A DNA stretch of 64,000 bases, from positions 682,001 through 746,000 of the forward strand of contig NC_008593.1 in assembly GCF_000014125.1 (NCBI RefSeq). Direction: 5' to 3'. Every line of letters begins with the position of its first letter. Within the stretch, counting starts at the first letter, position 1. Positions 29,298 through 39,312 of the stretch are shown piece by piece. The position numbers and the translations under genes are program-made. The DNA comes from Clostridium novyi NT. GTDB lineage: Bacteria > Bacillota > Clostridia > Clostridiales > Clostridiaceae. The notes beneath the pieces were generated by a model that searched no databases, was not told the DNA's origin, and saw only the letters and a program-made list of their open reading frames with translations.

Positions 29298-30428
29298 ATG
29301 AAAAAAGTCATAATGGCAGAGTATTTTGATTATAATAGCGTATTTAAATTTGGAGCACATCATTATGCAAAGTTATTTGCTGAAAATGGTTATGAGGTAT
29401 TATGGCTGCTGCCAGTTTATAACTTTATATCTATTTTTAATAATCGTGAAACATATAATATGAGAAAAAGTTACAATAAAAATGAATTTGTAGAAGTTGA
29501 TCATAATATTTATACGTATTCTCCATATTCTATGGTTATGTACGGAAGTTATCCAATATTGAAAAATAAAATTTTTAATAAATTAAGTTTAAAAATGACT
29601 ATACCTAAAATAGATAATGTTTTGAAGAAAAGTGGATTTGATAAAGTAGATATACTATGGATTACTAATCCTAAATATTACTATTTAAAAGATATGATTT
29701 CTTATAAAAAAATGATACATAGATGCGGTGATGATATGGAAGAATTTAATAAGGGATTTAATAGCTATATAGAATTTGAAAATAAATTAATAAAAGAATC
29801 AGATATAACATTTGTGACTTCAAAGAATTTAATGGATAAGAAATCTAAAATAAGAAAGGATTTAACTTATTTACCTAATGGAGTTGATCTAAGTAATTTT
29901 ATAAGAAATCAATATATATTACCAAAAGAATTTGAAAGTAATAATAATAAAAAATGTATATATGTAGGAGCTATAGATTCATGGTTTGATGTTGATTTAG
30001 TTGAGCATTGTGTGAAAAAATTATCGGGAGTAGATTTTTATATTATAGGACCTGAAAAAATTAGTTTGGAACAATTAAAAAAATATAATAATATTCATGT
30101 ATTAGGTGGCAGAAATTATAAGGATATACCTAATTATTTATATTATAGTGATGTTGCGATTATTCCATTTAAAGTAAATAAATTAACTGATTCGGTGACA
30201 CCTATAAAATTATATGAATATATGAGTGTTGGATTAAATGTAGTAACAACAAATTTTAAAGAAATGAATTATATTGATAGTCCAGCTTATGTAGCTAATA
30301 ATTATAATGAATTCTTAAATAATATAAAGATGGCTATATATAATAAAGAAAATGTTCATAAAAATATTTATTTTGCTAAAGAGAATACATGGAATAATAG
30401 ATTTAAGTTTATAGAAAAAATTCTATAA
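29298..30428 (+). CDS. Putative glycosyltransferase (GT4-like)
   Basis: I use ATG 29298; TTG 29295 is in the same frame. About 376 residues, beginning MKKVIMAEYFDYNSVFKFGA. Near the C-terminus VAIIPFKVNKLTDSVTPIKL and YEYMSVGLNVVTT are typical of capsule and teichuronic GT-B enzymes. Soluble. It is the third transferase of the cluster. With the initiating transferase this suggests a repeat unit of at least four sugars, assuming one linkage per enzyme. Confidence 0.8.
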   Translation: MKKVIMAEYFDYNSVFKFGAHHYAKLFAENGYEVLWLLPVYNFISIFNNRETYNMRKSYNKNEFVEVDHNIYTYSPYSMVMYGSYPILKNKIFNKLSLKMTIPKIDNVLKKSGFDKVDILWITNPKYYYLKDMISYKKMIHRCGDDMEEFNKGFNSYIEFENKLIKESDITFVTSKNLMDKKSKIRKDLTYLPNGVDLSNFIRNQYILPKEFESNNNKKCIYVGAIDSWFDVDLVEHCVKKLSGVDFYIIGPEKISLEQLKKYNNIHVLGGRNYKDIPNYLYYSDVAIIPFKVNKLTDSVTPIKLYEYMSVGLNVVTTNFKEMNYIDSPAYVANNYNEFLNNIKMAIYNKENVHKNIYFAKENTWNNRFKFIEKIL

Positions 30429-30442
30429 ATGAAGGAGAAAAT

Positions 30443-31795
30443 ATGCTACGTGATAAGAAACTGAATTTATTTATAATTTTAGCAATAATTTTATTACCAT
30501 TTAATGATTTACCATATCTAAGAAAAGTATTTGGTGAAATTTCTAGTGAAGGAGCATTTTATCCATTATTAATTGGGATGTTAATATTTTACTTAAAGAT
30601 AATTTCAAATAAAAAAATAACATTTATTAATAGTAAAAGTTTTAAAATAATATTTATATTTTTAATTTGGACTTTAATATCAGCAATTTTCAATTTAAAT
30701 AATATATTGGACAATGTTTATAAAAATAGAACTGGAGTAGAAAGATTTATTTTGAGTTTATTTATATTAATATTTTGTATTTTAGTTTCAAATTTTATAT
30801 ATTTAATGCTAAATAAGTACAAAACTGATATGTTTTATATAAGAAAAATTATTACAATATCATTTATTATACCAGGAATATATGCTTTTATAGAAATTTT
30901 AAGATTAGGATTTAGAATAGATTATATAAGTAATTATATGGACTTTATTGGAGAGATAATAAGAGGCAAAGAATGGGGGTTTTCCCAGTATTATAAATTA
31001 AGATCTGTTTCTGGAGAGGCATCTTGGTATTCTATGTATATAGCATTTATTTTCCCATGGACTTTAAGTTATGTGTTTACTGAAAAACATAATTTAAAGT
31101 ACATTTTATTAAATATATATATATTGCTCACAATAGCGTATACGTATTCTAGAACAGGATATATAGTTATTGCAATTGAATTTATAATATTTAATGTATT
31201 ATATTTAAAACAACATTCAAAATCTATTTATAAAAAAATATATGCAACTCATAGTATAATTTTGATATCAATATTTATAATAATTTTAGTTATATATAAA
31301 TTGGATTTAAGTAATAATTTAATATCTTTACTAGACAAAAATAATATATCTAATATTACTAGGTTTACTTCACAAAAAATTTCTTTAGATTTAGGAATTA
31401 ATAATTTTGTGTTTGGTGTGGGATTGGGACAATATGCATTTTATTTTAAAGATATTATAAAAAATTATCCTATAAATGATGAGTTATATACTGTTTTAAT
31501 ATCGAATATTTGGCCGGCAACTCACAACATATATTGTAGAATTTTTTGCGAATTAGGTATTATTGGATTGGTGATATGGGGATATATATGGATAAACTTA
31601 CTGAAAAATATAATTGATATTTTAAAAAAATCGGATAATATTAATAATATTATTTTAATAGTATGTTCAATAGGTGTATTATTGTCCGGATGTAATAAAG
31701 ATAGTTTTTCATATTTAGAATATTGGATATTAATAGGAATATGCAATTTTTATATAAAAAAGCAAAAATATCAAAAAAATGGAGGGAATAAATGA
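30443..31795 (+). CDS. Wzy-type polysaccharide polymerase (O-antigen ligase/polymerase family)
   Basis: 450 residues with about ten to twelve hydrophobic segments. SGEASWYSMYIAFIFPW and VFGVGLGQYAF, then ATHNIYCRIFCELGIIGLVIW, are the family's usual sites around the large extracellular loop. It would join lipid-linked repeat units at the outer membrane face. The base composition here is even more AT-rich than the flanking epimerase and dehydrogenase genes, as is common for transferred, serotype-specific genes. Its end overlaps the next gene by 4 bases. Confidence 0.85.
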   Translation: MLRDKKLNLFIILAIILLPFNDLPYLRKVFGEISSEGAFYPLLIGMLIFYLKIISNKKITFINSKSFKIIFIFLIWTLISAIFNLNNILDNVYKNRTGVERFILSLFILIFCILVSNFIYLMLNKYKTDMFYIRKIITISFIIPGIYAFIEILRLGFRIDYISNYMDFIGEIIRGKEWGFSQYYKLRSVSGEASWYSMYIAFIFPWTLSYVFTEKHNLKYILLNIYILLTIAYTYSRTGYIVIAIEFIIFNVLYLKQHSKSIYKKIYATHSIILISIFIIILVIYKLDLSNNLISLLDKNNISNITRFTSQKISLDLGINNFVFGVGLGQYAFYFKDIIKNYPINDELYTVLISNIWPATHNIYCRIFCELGIIGLVIWGYIWINLLKNIIDILKKSDNINNIILIVCSIGVLLSGCNKDSFSYLEYWILIGICNFYIKKQKYQKNGGNK

Positions 31796-33165
31796 TAAAA
31801 AATGTTTTTAAAAAAACTCCCAAAATTATTCAAACACCTTTAAGATATATATATGGTAGTATACCTGATTATGTTATATATGGAAAAACGTTAAGACAAA
31901 TATATAATTTTTTAAATGAATCTCAATGGTGGGATAAACAAAAACAGAAAGAGTATCAGATCTTACAGTTTCAAAAAATAATAAAACATTCATATGAAAC
32001 AGTACCTTATTATACAAGTTTATTTAATGAATATGGTATTAATTATAAACAAATACAGGATTTTAGTGATATTAAAAAGATACCTTATTTGACAAAGCAG
32101 ATAATACAAGATAATTTACAGGATTTAATATCTACTAAGTTTGATAAGAATAAACTTAGTTATGCAACAACAGGGGGGTCCACAGGAATTCCGATGGGAT
32201 TTTACATTGATCCTAAATATGATAAAGCTAGAGAATGGGCCTTTATAGCACATATGTGGAGTAGAGTAGGATATGATGTAAGAAGAGTCAATAGATGTGT
32301 AATTTTAAGAGGTAACGTACCTGATAAAGGTATATATGAATATAAAAATAGAGATTTAATTTTATCATCTTTTAAGTTAACAGAAGAAAACATGGATAAA
32401 TATATAGATTTAATAGAAAAATTTGACCCTGATTTCATACAAGCCTATCCTTCATCTATAATTATATTATCAAAGTATATAAATGAAACAAATAGAAGAA
32501 TTAATTGTAAAAATTTAAAATCTATAATATGTGCTTCAGAAAATATTTATAAAAATCAAAGAAAAGATATAGAGAATGCATTTGGGGTTAGAGTTTATAG
32601 TTTTTATGGACATACAGAACATGCTTGTATAGGAGGGGAATGTGAAAAAAACAACTACTATCATATACAAAGTGAGTATGGATATATGGAGTTAATAGAT
32701 GACGATGGAAATGAAGTAACTAATGAAAATGGGTTAGGTGAAGTAGTTGCAACAGGATTTAATAACTATGTAGTTCCATTTATAAGGTACAAAACATGTG
32801 ATATAGCAGTAAATACAAATGAAAAGTGTTCTTGCGGAAGAAATTATAAGTTAATAAAGAAAATTGATGGGAGAAAACAAGAATATTTTGTAGATTTATA
32901 TAAAAATAAAGTAACGTTTACCTGGGCTGATTATCCATTATGGCAATGTAAAGATAGAATATGGGCATATCAATACATACAGAATGAGCCTGGTAAAGTT
33001 ATATTAAATATAAATTTTAAGGACGTTAATGATCTGTATGATTTAAATAAAATAAAGGAAGTGTTTATAAAGTATTATCCACAAATTCATATAGAAGCAA
33101 GAAAGGTAGGCTATATAGAAAGAACAAAAAGAGGCAAGTTTAAATATTTAATACAAAATATTTAA
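31792..33165 (+). CDS. CapK/PaaK-like adenylate-forming enzyme
   Basis: 457 residues. The AMP-binding P-loop is YATTGGSTGIPMGF, followed by YSFYGHTEHACIGGEC and KIDGRKQEYFVDL, which match phenylacetate-CoA ligase relatives found in capsule loci (CapK family). It has a CSCGR motif, perhaps metal-binding. These enzymes activate a carboxylate as an adenylate. In a polysaccharide locus it may add an acyl or amino-acid group to the repeat unit; the substrate is unknown. Confidence 0.82.
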   Translation: MIKNVFKKTPKIIQTPLRYIYGSIPDYVIYGKTLRQIYNFLNESQWWDKQKQKEYQILQFQKIIKHSYETVPYYTSLFNEYGINYKQIQDFSDIKKIPYLTKQIIQDNLQDLISTKFDKNKLSYATTGGSTGIPMGFYIDPKYDKAREWAFIAHMWSRVGYDVRRVNRCVILRGNVPDKGIYEYKNRDLILSSFKLTEENMDKYIDLIEKFDPDFIQAYPSSIIILSKYINETNRRINCKNLKSIICASENIYKNQRKDIENAFGVRVYSFYGHTEHACIGGECEKNNYYHIQSEYGYMELIDDDGNEVTNENGLGEVVATGFNNYVVPFIRYKTCDIAVNTNEKCSCGRNYKLIKKIDGRKQEYFVDLYKNKVTFTWADYPLWQCKDRIWAYQYIQNEPGKVILNINFKDVNDLYDLNKIKEVFIKYYPQIHIEARKVGYIERTKRGKFKYLIQNI

Positions 33166-33202
33166 GCATAAAGATAAATTATATTTTGGGAGGGCTATTT
33201 AA

Positions 33203-34297
33203 TTGGAAAGTGCTTTTAAGTTCATGGCATTTGGAGATTGCTTACTAGAAAATAAATTTATAGATTCACTAAATTTTAAAGATATTTGTAAAATATTAAA
33301 TACAAATGATTTTATAACATTTAATTTAGAAACTACTGTTTCGGGATTAGAGGGAAAAAAAAGGAATAAAGCATTTAATTTTAAAACTGATTATGATAAT
33401 TTATATGCATTAAAAAATAGTATAAATTGTCCAATAATTTGTAATATAGCTAACAATCATATTTTTGATTATGGAGAAGAATGCTTTATAGATACTATTG
33501 AGAATTTAAACAAGAGTAATATATATTATACAGGGTATTCTTCAAATCTAGATATAGAACAAGGTATTACTTGTGTTAATATTAATAATATTAAAATAGC
33601 TTTTATTGGAGCTTATAATGGTGATAATGTATCGGTAAATAATATTGGATTAACACCTATAAAGAATATATACGATAAAGTTATATATGCAAAAAAAATA
33701 GCTGATTTAGTAATACTACACTTACATTGGGGGGAAGAATTGTCTTTATGTCAAAGTCCTAGACAAGTTAATATAGCACATAAATTAGTTGATCTAGGGG
33801 CAGATATTATAATAGGTCATCACCCACATGTTATACAAGCTATTGAAGAATATAAAGGTTCGTTAATTATTTACTCTTTGGGAAATTTTCAAATTATTAC
33901 ATCGGATATAGATGATAAATATTCTCATATAATACAAGTATTTGTAGATAAGTCGAGAAAAATAAATTATAAATTGATTCCCGTTATCATTAAAAATACG
34001 ATACCTAATGTATTGAAAAAAATTAATGATGAACATAACAATTATAAAAAAATTGTAAGTTTAAATAAATATTATTTAGAAAATTGTACTTGGATTAATT
34101 TTTATTGTGAAGTCGTAGAAAATTTTTTCTCAGATAGTTTTAGTGCGTGGAGGTTAAGAAAATTAAAAAAAGAAAAGAATTTATATTTGAAATTTATTAG
34201 ATGGTGTATAACTAAGAAAGTAATCACTATGTTTTTTGTGTACTTATTTAATAAGATGTTCAGAATTAAGGAGAAAAATTATGAAAAGATATCATAA
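33203..34297 (+). CDS. CapA/PgsA-like metallophosphatase-fold protein
   Basis: 364 residues; TTG start with GGGAGGG 8 bases upstream. Motifs of the CapA (PGA_cap) family: FMAFGDCLLENKF, NLETTVSG, NIANNHIFDYGEE, LVILHLHWGEE and IIIGHHPHVIQ. A hydrophobic segment lies only near the C-terminus (about 330-350), so there is no N-terminal signal. In poly-gamma-glutamate systems CapA is needed for polymer handling, but its reaction is not settled. No PgsB or PgsC partner is visible. A role in modifying or transporting this locus's polymer is inferred. Confidence 0.8.
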   Translation: MESAFKFMAFGDCLLENKFIDSLNFKDICKILNTNDFITFNLETTVSGLEGKKRNKAFNFKTDYDNLYALKNSINCPIICNIANNHIFDYGEECFIDTIENLNKSNIYYTGYSSNLDIEQGITCVNINNIKIAFIGAYNGDNVSVNNIGLTPIKNIYDKVIYAKKIADLVILHLHWGEELSLCQSPRQVNIAHKLVDLGADIIIGHHPHVIQAIEEYKGSLIIYSLGNFQIITSDIDDKYSHIIQVFVDKSRKINYKLIPVIIKNTIPNVLKKINDEHNNYKKIVSLNKYYLENCTWINFYCEVVENFFSDSFSAWRLRKLKKEKNLYLKFIRWCITKKVITMFFVYLFNKMFRIKEKNYEKIS

Positions 34298-35510
34298 TTA
34301 TATGTCTATAGGTATAGTGTATTTATCTAAAGTAATTAATGCCATATTAAGTTTTTTAATTACATATATGGCTACAAAAAATATTTGTGATACTGATTTA
34401 TTTGGCAAATATTCCTATGTAATTTCTATTTCTGCGTATATATCACTATTTATTGGATTTGGATTTAATGATGCATTAATGAATTTAATTGTAAATAGTG
34501 ATGATAACTATAAAAATAAGAACTTGTGTGGATTAGGTTATTTAACGAATATAATATTTTCCGTTGTATATTGCATTATTTTTTATGTGTTTGCAGCATA
34601 TAATAAGGAATTAAAAATAAATTTTTTATTAATATTATTTTCTCATGCTATTATAATAAATGATCTATTAAATAGAATAGTAACTGCATTAAAGAGAGTA
34701 AAAATATTGGTTCTCAATAATTTTTTAATTAATATTACTATATGTATTTTATATATTTTATTTAAAACTACGTATATAAATTATTTGATAATTTATTTTT
34801 TATGTTACTTTATCTATACAAATATAATTTATTTTTATTATTTAAAGCCTAACTTTAAAGAGATAAAATCTTATATGACATTGTTAATAGATAAAGTAAA
34901 AGAGTATGGTTTCCATGTTTATTTAGGAAGAGTGTCAAGTATGGGAGTATATGATTTAGATAAAATTATGATAAAAGTATATTCACAAGTAAAATATGTT
35001 GGATTTTATAATTTAGGTTTAAGTTGTATAAATCCTATTACTATGTTTGCTGATTCAATAATGTCTGTATTATTTCGTGATATTGCAAAAAAAAATAAGC
35101 TAGATAAAAAGATTATTTATGGAAATATTGTATGGTTAGTTGGAGTAGGAATTTTATTTATATCCATCGGTAAATATATATTTATGCTTATGTTTGGATT
35201 AAAGTATAAGTATATATCAGATAACTTTATATGGTTTGCAGTATTAGCTTTTTTTAGAGGATTTTTTATACCATATAATAATTTTTTAGCAGTAAAGGGG
35301 TTTGGGAAGTATCTACGAAATACTGCTTTTATATTAACTATATTTAATATAGTGTTTAACTTTCTATTTATACCTAGATATAAAATGATTGGAGCTATTT
35401 GGGCTACTATATTAAGCTTAGTGGTAGATGATATAGCTCATGTATATTATTATAAAAAGGCAGTAGATGAGCTAGAAAGTAGTAAAGAAGTAGCTACACT
35501 TAAGGAGTAA
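34281..35510 (+). CDS. Wzx-type flippase (polysaccharide biosynthesis protein)
   Basis: The preferred start is ATG 34281 with AAGGAG 7 bases upstream, overlapping the previous gene by 17 bases; an earlier ATG at 34236 lacks a good site. About 409 residues with around twelve hydrophobic segments, including GKYSYVISISAYISLFIGFG near the N-terminus and a PRYKMIGAIWATILSLVVDD segment near the end. It should move the finished lipid-linked repeat unit across the membrane for the Wzy polymerase. Confidence 0.88.
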   Translation: MKRYHNYMSIGIVYLSKVINAILSFLITYMATKNICDTDLFGKYSYVISISAYISLFIGFGFNDALMNLIVNSDDNYKNKNLCGLGYLTNIIFSVVYCIIFYVFAAYNKELKINFLLILFSHAIIINDLLNRIVTALKRVKILVLNNFLINITICILYILFKTTYINYLIIYFLCYFIYTNIIYFYYLKPNFKEIKSYMTLLIDKVKEYGFHVYLGRVSSMGVYDLDKIMIKVYSQVKYVGFYNLGLSCINPITMFADSIMSVLFRDIAKKNKLDKKIIYGNIVWLVGVGILFISIGKYIFMLMFGLKYKYISDNFIWFAVLAFFRGFFIPYNNFLAVKGFGKYLRNTAFILTIFNIVFNFLFIPRYKMIGAIWATILSLVVDDIAHVYYYKKAVDELESSKEVATLKE

Positions 35511-35519
35511 TATAATTTT

Positions 35520-37694
35520 ATGGATATATTATATAAATTTAAAAATCTAACCTTAAAACAAATTTGCACTAAGGTTTTAAAAAAGATAATAAATAAATCT
35601 ACTAATACTTTATTAAAACAAAAAGATTTAAATAAAGAAACTAGAACTACAGATAAGAATGTATCAATAAATAATACATACTTATTGGTCAATTCCGTAA
35701 TAAAACATTATAATCATTTAAATAGTCTAAGAAGTTTATGCAATAAATACCTATCTCATGAATTTGACTTACTAGGTAGTGGATTTATTAAAGTAGACTA
35801 TAAATTAAATTCTATAGGTGTGCTAGATAAAAATTATTCTATGTCACTTAACATAGATGATTTTAAAGAAAACATGGATTGGCTTAACAAAGTATTGTTG
35901 CCATTACATATAACTTATTCAAAAGAAATATTAAAATTAGTAGGTAAAGAGTATGAGTACATAGATTGGCAATTGGATTTTAAAAGTGGGTATAGATATA
36001 GTGCTAAGAGATGGTATAAAGATCAACCCATCGGAAAAGATTTAGGAGTAGATATAAAAGTTCCATGGGAATTATCTAGAATGCAACATCTTCCACAGAT
36101 GGCTATAGGTGCAGTTAATTTTAAGGACTTAAAAGATAAGTTAATTAAAGAATTTAAAAATCAAGTTCTTGATTTTATAGCAATGAATCCACCACGGATG
36201 GGATGTAACTGGACATGTACTATGGATGTAGCTATTAGAGTATCAAATATGCTTTTAGCTTATGATATATTTTCTCAAATAGATGAAAATAATATATTAG
36301 GAGAAGAATTTAAAAGCATTTTTACAAATAGTGTTTATGATCACGGAAAGTTTATAGTAAATAATTTAGAATGGTATGAAAAAATTAGAGGAAATCACTA
36401 TTTATCTGATATTTGTGGATTATTATTTGTTTCAGCTTACTTAGATGGAAATGAAGAAACGGATTCATGGCTTGTATTTTCAGTTCAAGAAATTATTAAT
36501 GAGATGAATTATCAATTTTATGAAGATGGAAGTAATTTTGAAGCTTCAACAAGTTATCATAGATTAAGTGGGGAGCTTATGGTATATAGTACGGCTCTTA
36601 TATATGGAATATTAAATACTGATAAAAAATATGCTTTAAAAAATTACAATCATAAATTAATAAAGAGATTATTATCATTTGAAAAGCAACTATATAATTT
36701 AGAAAATAAAGAATTTTTTCCGAAGTGGTATTTAGAAAGATTGTATAAGGCTGCAAAATTTACAAAAGACATTACTAAAGAAAATAATGATATACCTCAA
36801 ATAGGTGACAATGATAGTGGTAGATTTTTTAAATTTACACCTGTAGGAGAATTTTTAAGTTTAAGAGAATTAAAAAATAAATACTTAAATTTAAAAAATT
36901 ACAATGGTATAGATGGAGAAAATAAGTATTGGGATGAACATATATTAAACCAAGAGAGTTTTATTGCAGCAGTAGGAGGACTTTTTTCAAGTAATGAATT
37001 TGAAGAATACTATAATAAGTATCCAATAGAATATAATATAGTTAAGTCTTTATCAAAAGGGATATCTATAGATTTTCAAGTAGAGGAACATAGTAAGTTA
37101 AACTTATATAAAGGCAGTATACCTAAGTTAGATTATGTTAAAGTTAAAGAAATAAATTTCAAAGAATATAATAATGATTGTATAGACATAAGTAAATTAA
37201 AAAGTATATATTATCCTAACTTTGGGTTATACTTATACAAATCAAAAGAGTTTTATTTATGTATTATGGCTGGGGAAAACGGACAATGTGGTAATGGAGG
37301 ACATGCTCATAATGATAAACTTTCTTTTGAACTAAATTTAGGAGGAAAAGACATTATAGTTGATCCAGGAACGTATCTTTATACACCTTTTCCTAAAAAA
37401 AGGGATAAGTTTAGAAGTATAAAAGTTCATAATGTACCTATAATTAAGGAAGAGGAACAAAATACCTTTATTAATGCATTTTCTATGAAAAATGAAACTA
37501 AGTGCTATGTATTGGACTATAGTTCTAATAGTGTAAAGCTATATCTTATTTATAGAGATGTTCATATAGTAAGAGAATTTAATATATTATCAGATAAGCT
37601 TGTAATAAAAGACTCTTGCAATTACGATTTTTATCAAAACTTTAACTATGGCAAAATATATTCTAATGGATACGGAAAACTTGTTAAGAAGTAA
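35520..37694 (+). CDS. Heparinase II/III-family polysaccharide lyase-like protein
   Basis: 724 residues. An N-terminal alpha/alpha toroid (about 110-420; WQLDFKSGYRY, GNHYLSDICGLLFVSAYL, FEASTSYHRLSGE) is followed by a C-terminal beta-sheet domain. That domain contains GGHAHNDKLSFEL and DPGTYLYT, the site that carries catalytic His in this family. There is no signal peptide, so it is predicted to be cytoplasmic or to use another route. Lyases of this family cut uronic-acid chains. That fits the ManNAcA pathway genes, but cleavage of this polymer is inference. Confidence 0.83.
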   Translation: MDILYKFKNLTLKQICTKVLKKIINKSTNTLLKQKDLNKETRTTDKNVSINNTYLLVNSVIKHYNHLNSLRSLCNKYLSHEFDLLGSGFIKVDYKLNSIGVLDKNYSMSLNIDDFKENMDWLNKVLLPLHITYSKEILKLVGKEYEYIDWQLDFKSGYRYSAKRWYKDQPIGKDLGVDIKVPWELSRMQHLPQMAIGAVNFKDLKDKLIKEFKNQVLDFIAMNPPRMGCNWTCTMDVAIRVSNMLLAYDIFSQIDENNILGEEFKSIFTNSVYDHGKFIVNNLEWYEKIRGNHYLSDICGLLFVSAYLDGNEETDSWLVFSVQEIINEMNYQFYEDGSNFEASTSYHRLSGELMVYSTALIYGILNTDKKYALKNYNHKLIKRLLSFEKQLYNLENKEFFPKWYLERLYKAAKFTKDITKENNDIPQIGDNDSGRFFKFTPVGEFLSLRELKNKYLNLKNYNGIDGENKYWDEHILNQESFIAAVGGLFSSNEFEEYYNKYPIEYNIVKSLSKGISIDFQVEEHSKLNLYKGSIPKLDYVKVKEINFKEYNNDCIDISKLKSIYYPNFGLYLYKSKEFYLCIMAGENGQCGNGGHAHNDKLSFELNLGGKDIIVDPGTYLYTPFPKKRDKFRSIKVHNVPIIKEEEQNTFINAFSMKNETKCYVLDYSSNSVKLYLIYRDVHIVREFNILSDKLVIKDSCNYDFYQNFNYGKIYSNGYGKLVKK

Positions 37695-37739
37695 GTGATT
37701 TAATTAATAGGAAATAAATACAAAACGGAGGTAATCAAT

Positions 37740-38711
37740 ATGTCAACACTAATTTGTGGAGGAGCTGGTTACATAGGAAGTCATACAGTAGCAGAACTTT
37801 TACAAAATGGACAAGATATAGTAGTTTTAGATAACCTAGAAAAAGGGCATAGAGAAGCAGTTCTAGGTGGTAAGTTTTATGAAGGGGATTTAAGAGATAG
37901 TAAAATACTAGACAGAGTATTTACTGAAAACAATATAGATTCAGTTATAGATTTTGCTGCTTATTCTTTAGTGGGAGAAAGCGTTGAAGAACCACTAAAA
38001 TATTTTGAGAATAATATAGGATCTGTTATAAATTTATTAGATGTTATGAAAAGACACGGGGTTAAGAATATAGTATTTTCATCAACAGCAGCAACTTATG
38101 GAGAACCTGAAAATACTCCTATACTAGAAAGTGATAAAACATTTCCGACTAATCCTTATGGGGAGTCAAAGCTTGCAGTAGAAAAGATATTAAAATGGTG
38201 TGATAAAGCATATGGAATAAAGTATACTGCTTTGAGATATTTCAATGCAGCAGGTGCTCATATAAGTGGAGAAATAGGAGAAAATCATAATCCAGAAACT
38301 CATTTAATTCCAATAATACTTCAAGTAGCATCAGGAAAAAGGGAAAAAATAATGATTTTTGGAGAGGATTATCCAACAGAAGACGGAACATGCATTAGAG
38401 ATTATATACATGTAACAGATCTTGCAAATGCTCATATACTTGCCCTAGAGAGATTAAAGAAAGGCAAAGAAAGTGCAACATATAATTTGGGAAACGGAAA
38501 AGGATTTTCTGTTAAAGAAGTTGTAGAAGTGGCACGAAAAGTTACTGGATGTAATATAAAAGCTGAAATAGCAGAAAGAAGAGCAGGTGATCCAGCTATA
38601 TTAATAGCTTCTAGTGATAAAGCTAAAAAAGAATTAGGATGGAATCCTAAATACAATTCATTAGAAACTATAATAGAAACAGCCTGGAATTGGCACAAAA
38701 AATTTAAATAA
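37740..38711 (+). CDS. galE: UDP-glucose 4-epimerase
   Basis: 323 residues. The NAD-binding [10 protein letters not shown] is at the start, and [10 protein letters not shown] with the catalytic YGESK (Tyr and Lys) and LRYFNAAGA follow. Short-chain dehydrogenase family. It interconverts UDP-Glc and UDP-Gal (or the GlcNAc/GalNAc pair) and ends the polysaccharide operon, giving a galactose-type donor. GGAGG lies just upstream. Confidence 0.94.
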   Translation: MSTLICGGAGYIGSHTVAELLQNGQDIVVLDNLEKGHREAVLGGKFYEGDLRDSKILDRVFTENNIDSVIDFAAYSLVGESVEEPLKYFENNIGSVINLLDVMKRHGVKNIVFSSTAATYGEPENTPILESDKTFPTNPYGESKLAVEKILKWCDKAYGIKYTALRYFNAAGAHISGEIGENHNPETHLIPIILQVASGKREKIMIFGEDYPTEDGTCIRDYIHVTDLANAHILALERLKKGKESATYNLGNGKGFSVKEVVEVARKVTGCNIKAEIAERRAGDPAILIASSDKAKKELGWNPKYNSLETIIETAWNWHKKFK

Positions 38712-38725
38712 AAGAGAAAATATTT

Positions 38726-39172
38726 ATGAGTGAAAAAATGCGCAAAATTTTATTATGGTTAACTGTTATTATGTGGATGGGACTTATTTTTAAGTTTTCA
38801 TCTCAGCCAGCAGTCCAGTCAAATAAACTTAGCACAAAAGTAACAAGTATTAATGTGAAAGCCATAGAAAAAGTAAAACCAAATACTAAATTTAATATTA
38901 TAGAATTTCATCATATGGTAAGAAAGAATGCTCATTTCTTTATTTATTTAGTTCTTGGAATATTAACTTTAAGTGCTTTAAGAAAAAGTGGAGTAAAGGG
39001 ATATAAAGGCATAATTTTTGCATTACTCATTTGTTTTATTTATGCAATAAGTGATGAAATACATCAAACTTTTGTACCAGGTAGAAGTGGAATGGTTAAG
39101 GATGTTTTCATTGACACTGCTGGAGCTACTGTAGGAATTTTAGGATATATAATATCTAAATATGAAAAATAA
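38726..39172 (+). CDS. VanZ-family membrane protein
   Basis: 148 residues with about four membrane helices and the family motifs FSSQPA, HHMVRKNAHFFIYLVLG and SDEIHQTFVPGRSG. The family includes the VanZ teicoplanin-resistance protein, but most members have no known role. Starts 14 bases after galE, so it is probably the last gene of that transcript. Confidence 0.87.
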   Translation: MSEKMRKILLWLTVIMWMGLIFKFSSQPAVQSNKLSTKVTSINVKAIEKVKPNTKFNIIEFHHMVRKNAHFFIYLVLGILTLSALRKSGVKGYKGIIFALLICFIYAISDEIHQTFVPGRSGMVKDVFIDTAGATVGILGYIISKYEK

Positions 39173-39226
39173 TCCTCCTAAGATAGAACTAATTGTATAG
39201 TTTTATCTTAGGAGGAATTATTTTTA
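39173..39226 (+). terminator. Strong terminator at the end of the polysaccharide/galE/VanZ operon
   Basis: About 18 bp of near-perfect stem (12 perfect pairs continued by six more with one wobble), 6-base loop, then a T-rich run. The left arm begins directly at the VanZ stop. Confidence 0.9.
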
Positions 39227-39312
39227 TAATTTTAGTGAAGTTATTTAGAATTTTAGTTATAATAATGGAATAAGATAAAAATATAATAAATTACAAGAGG
39301 GATGGTGAATTT

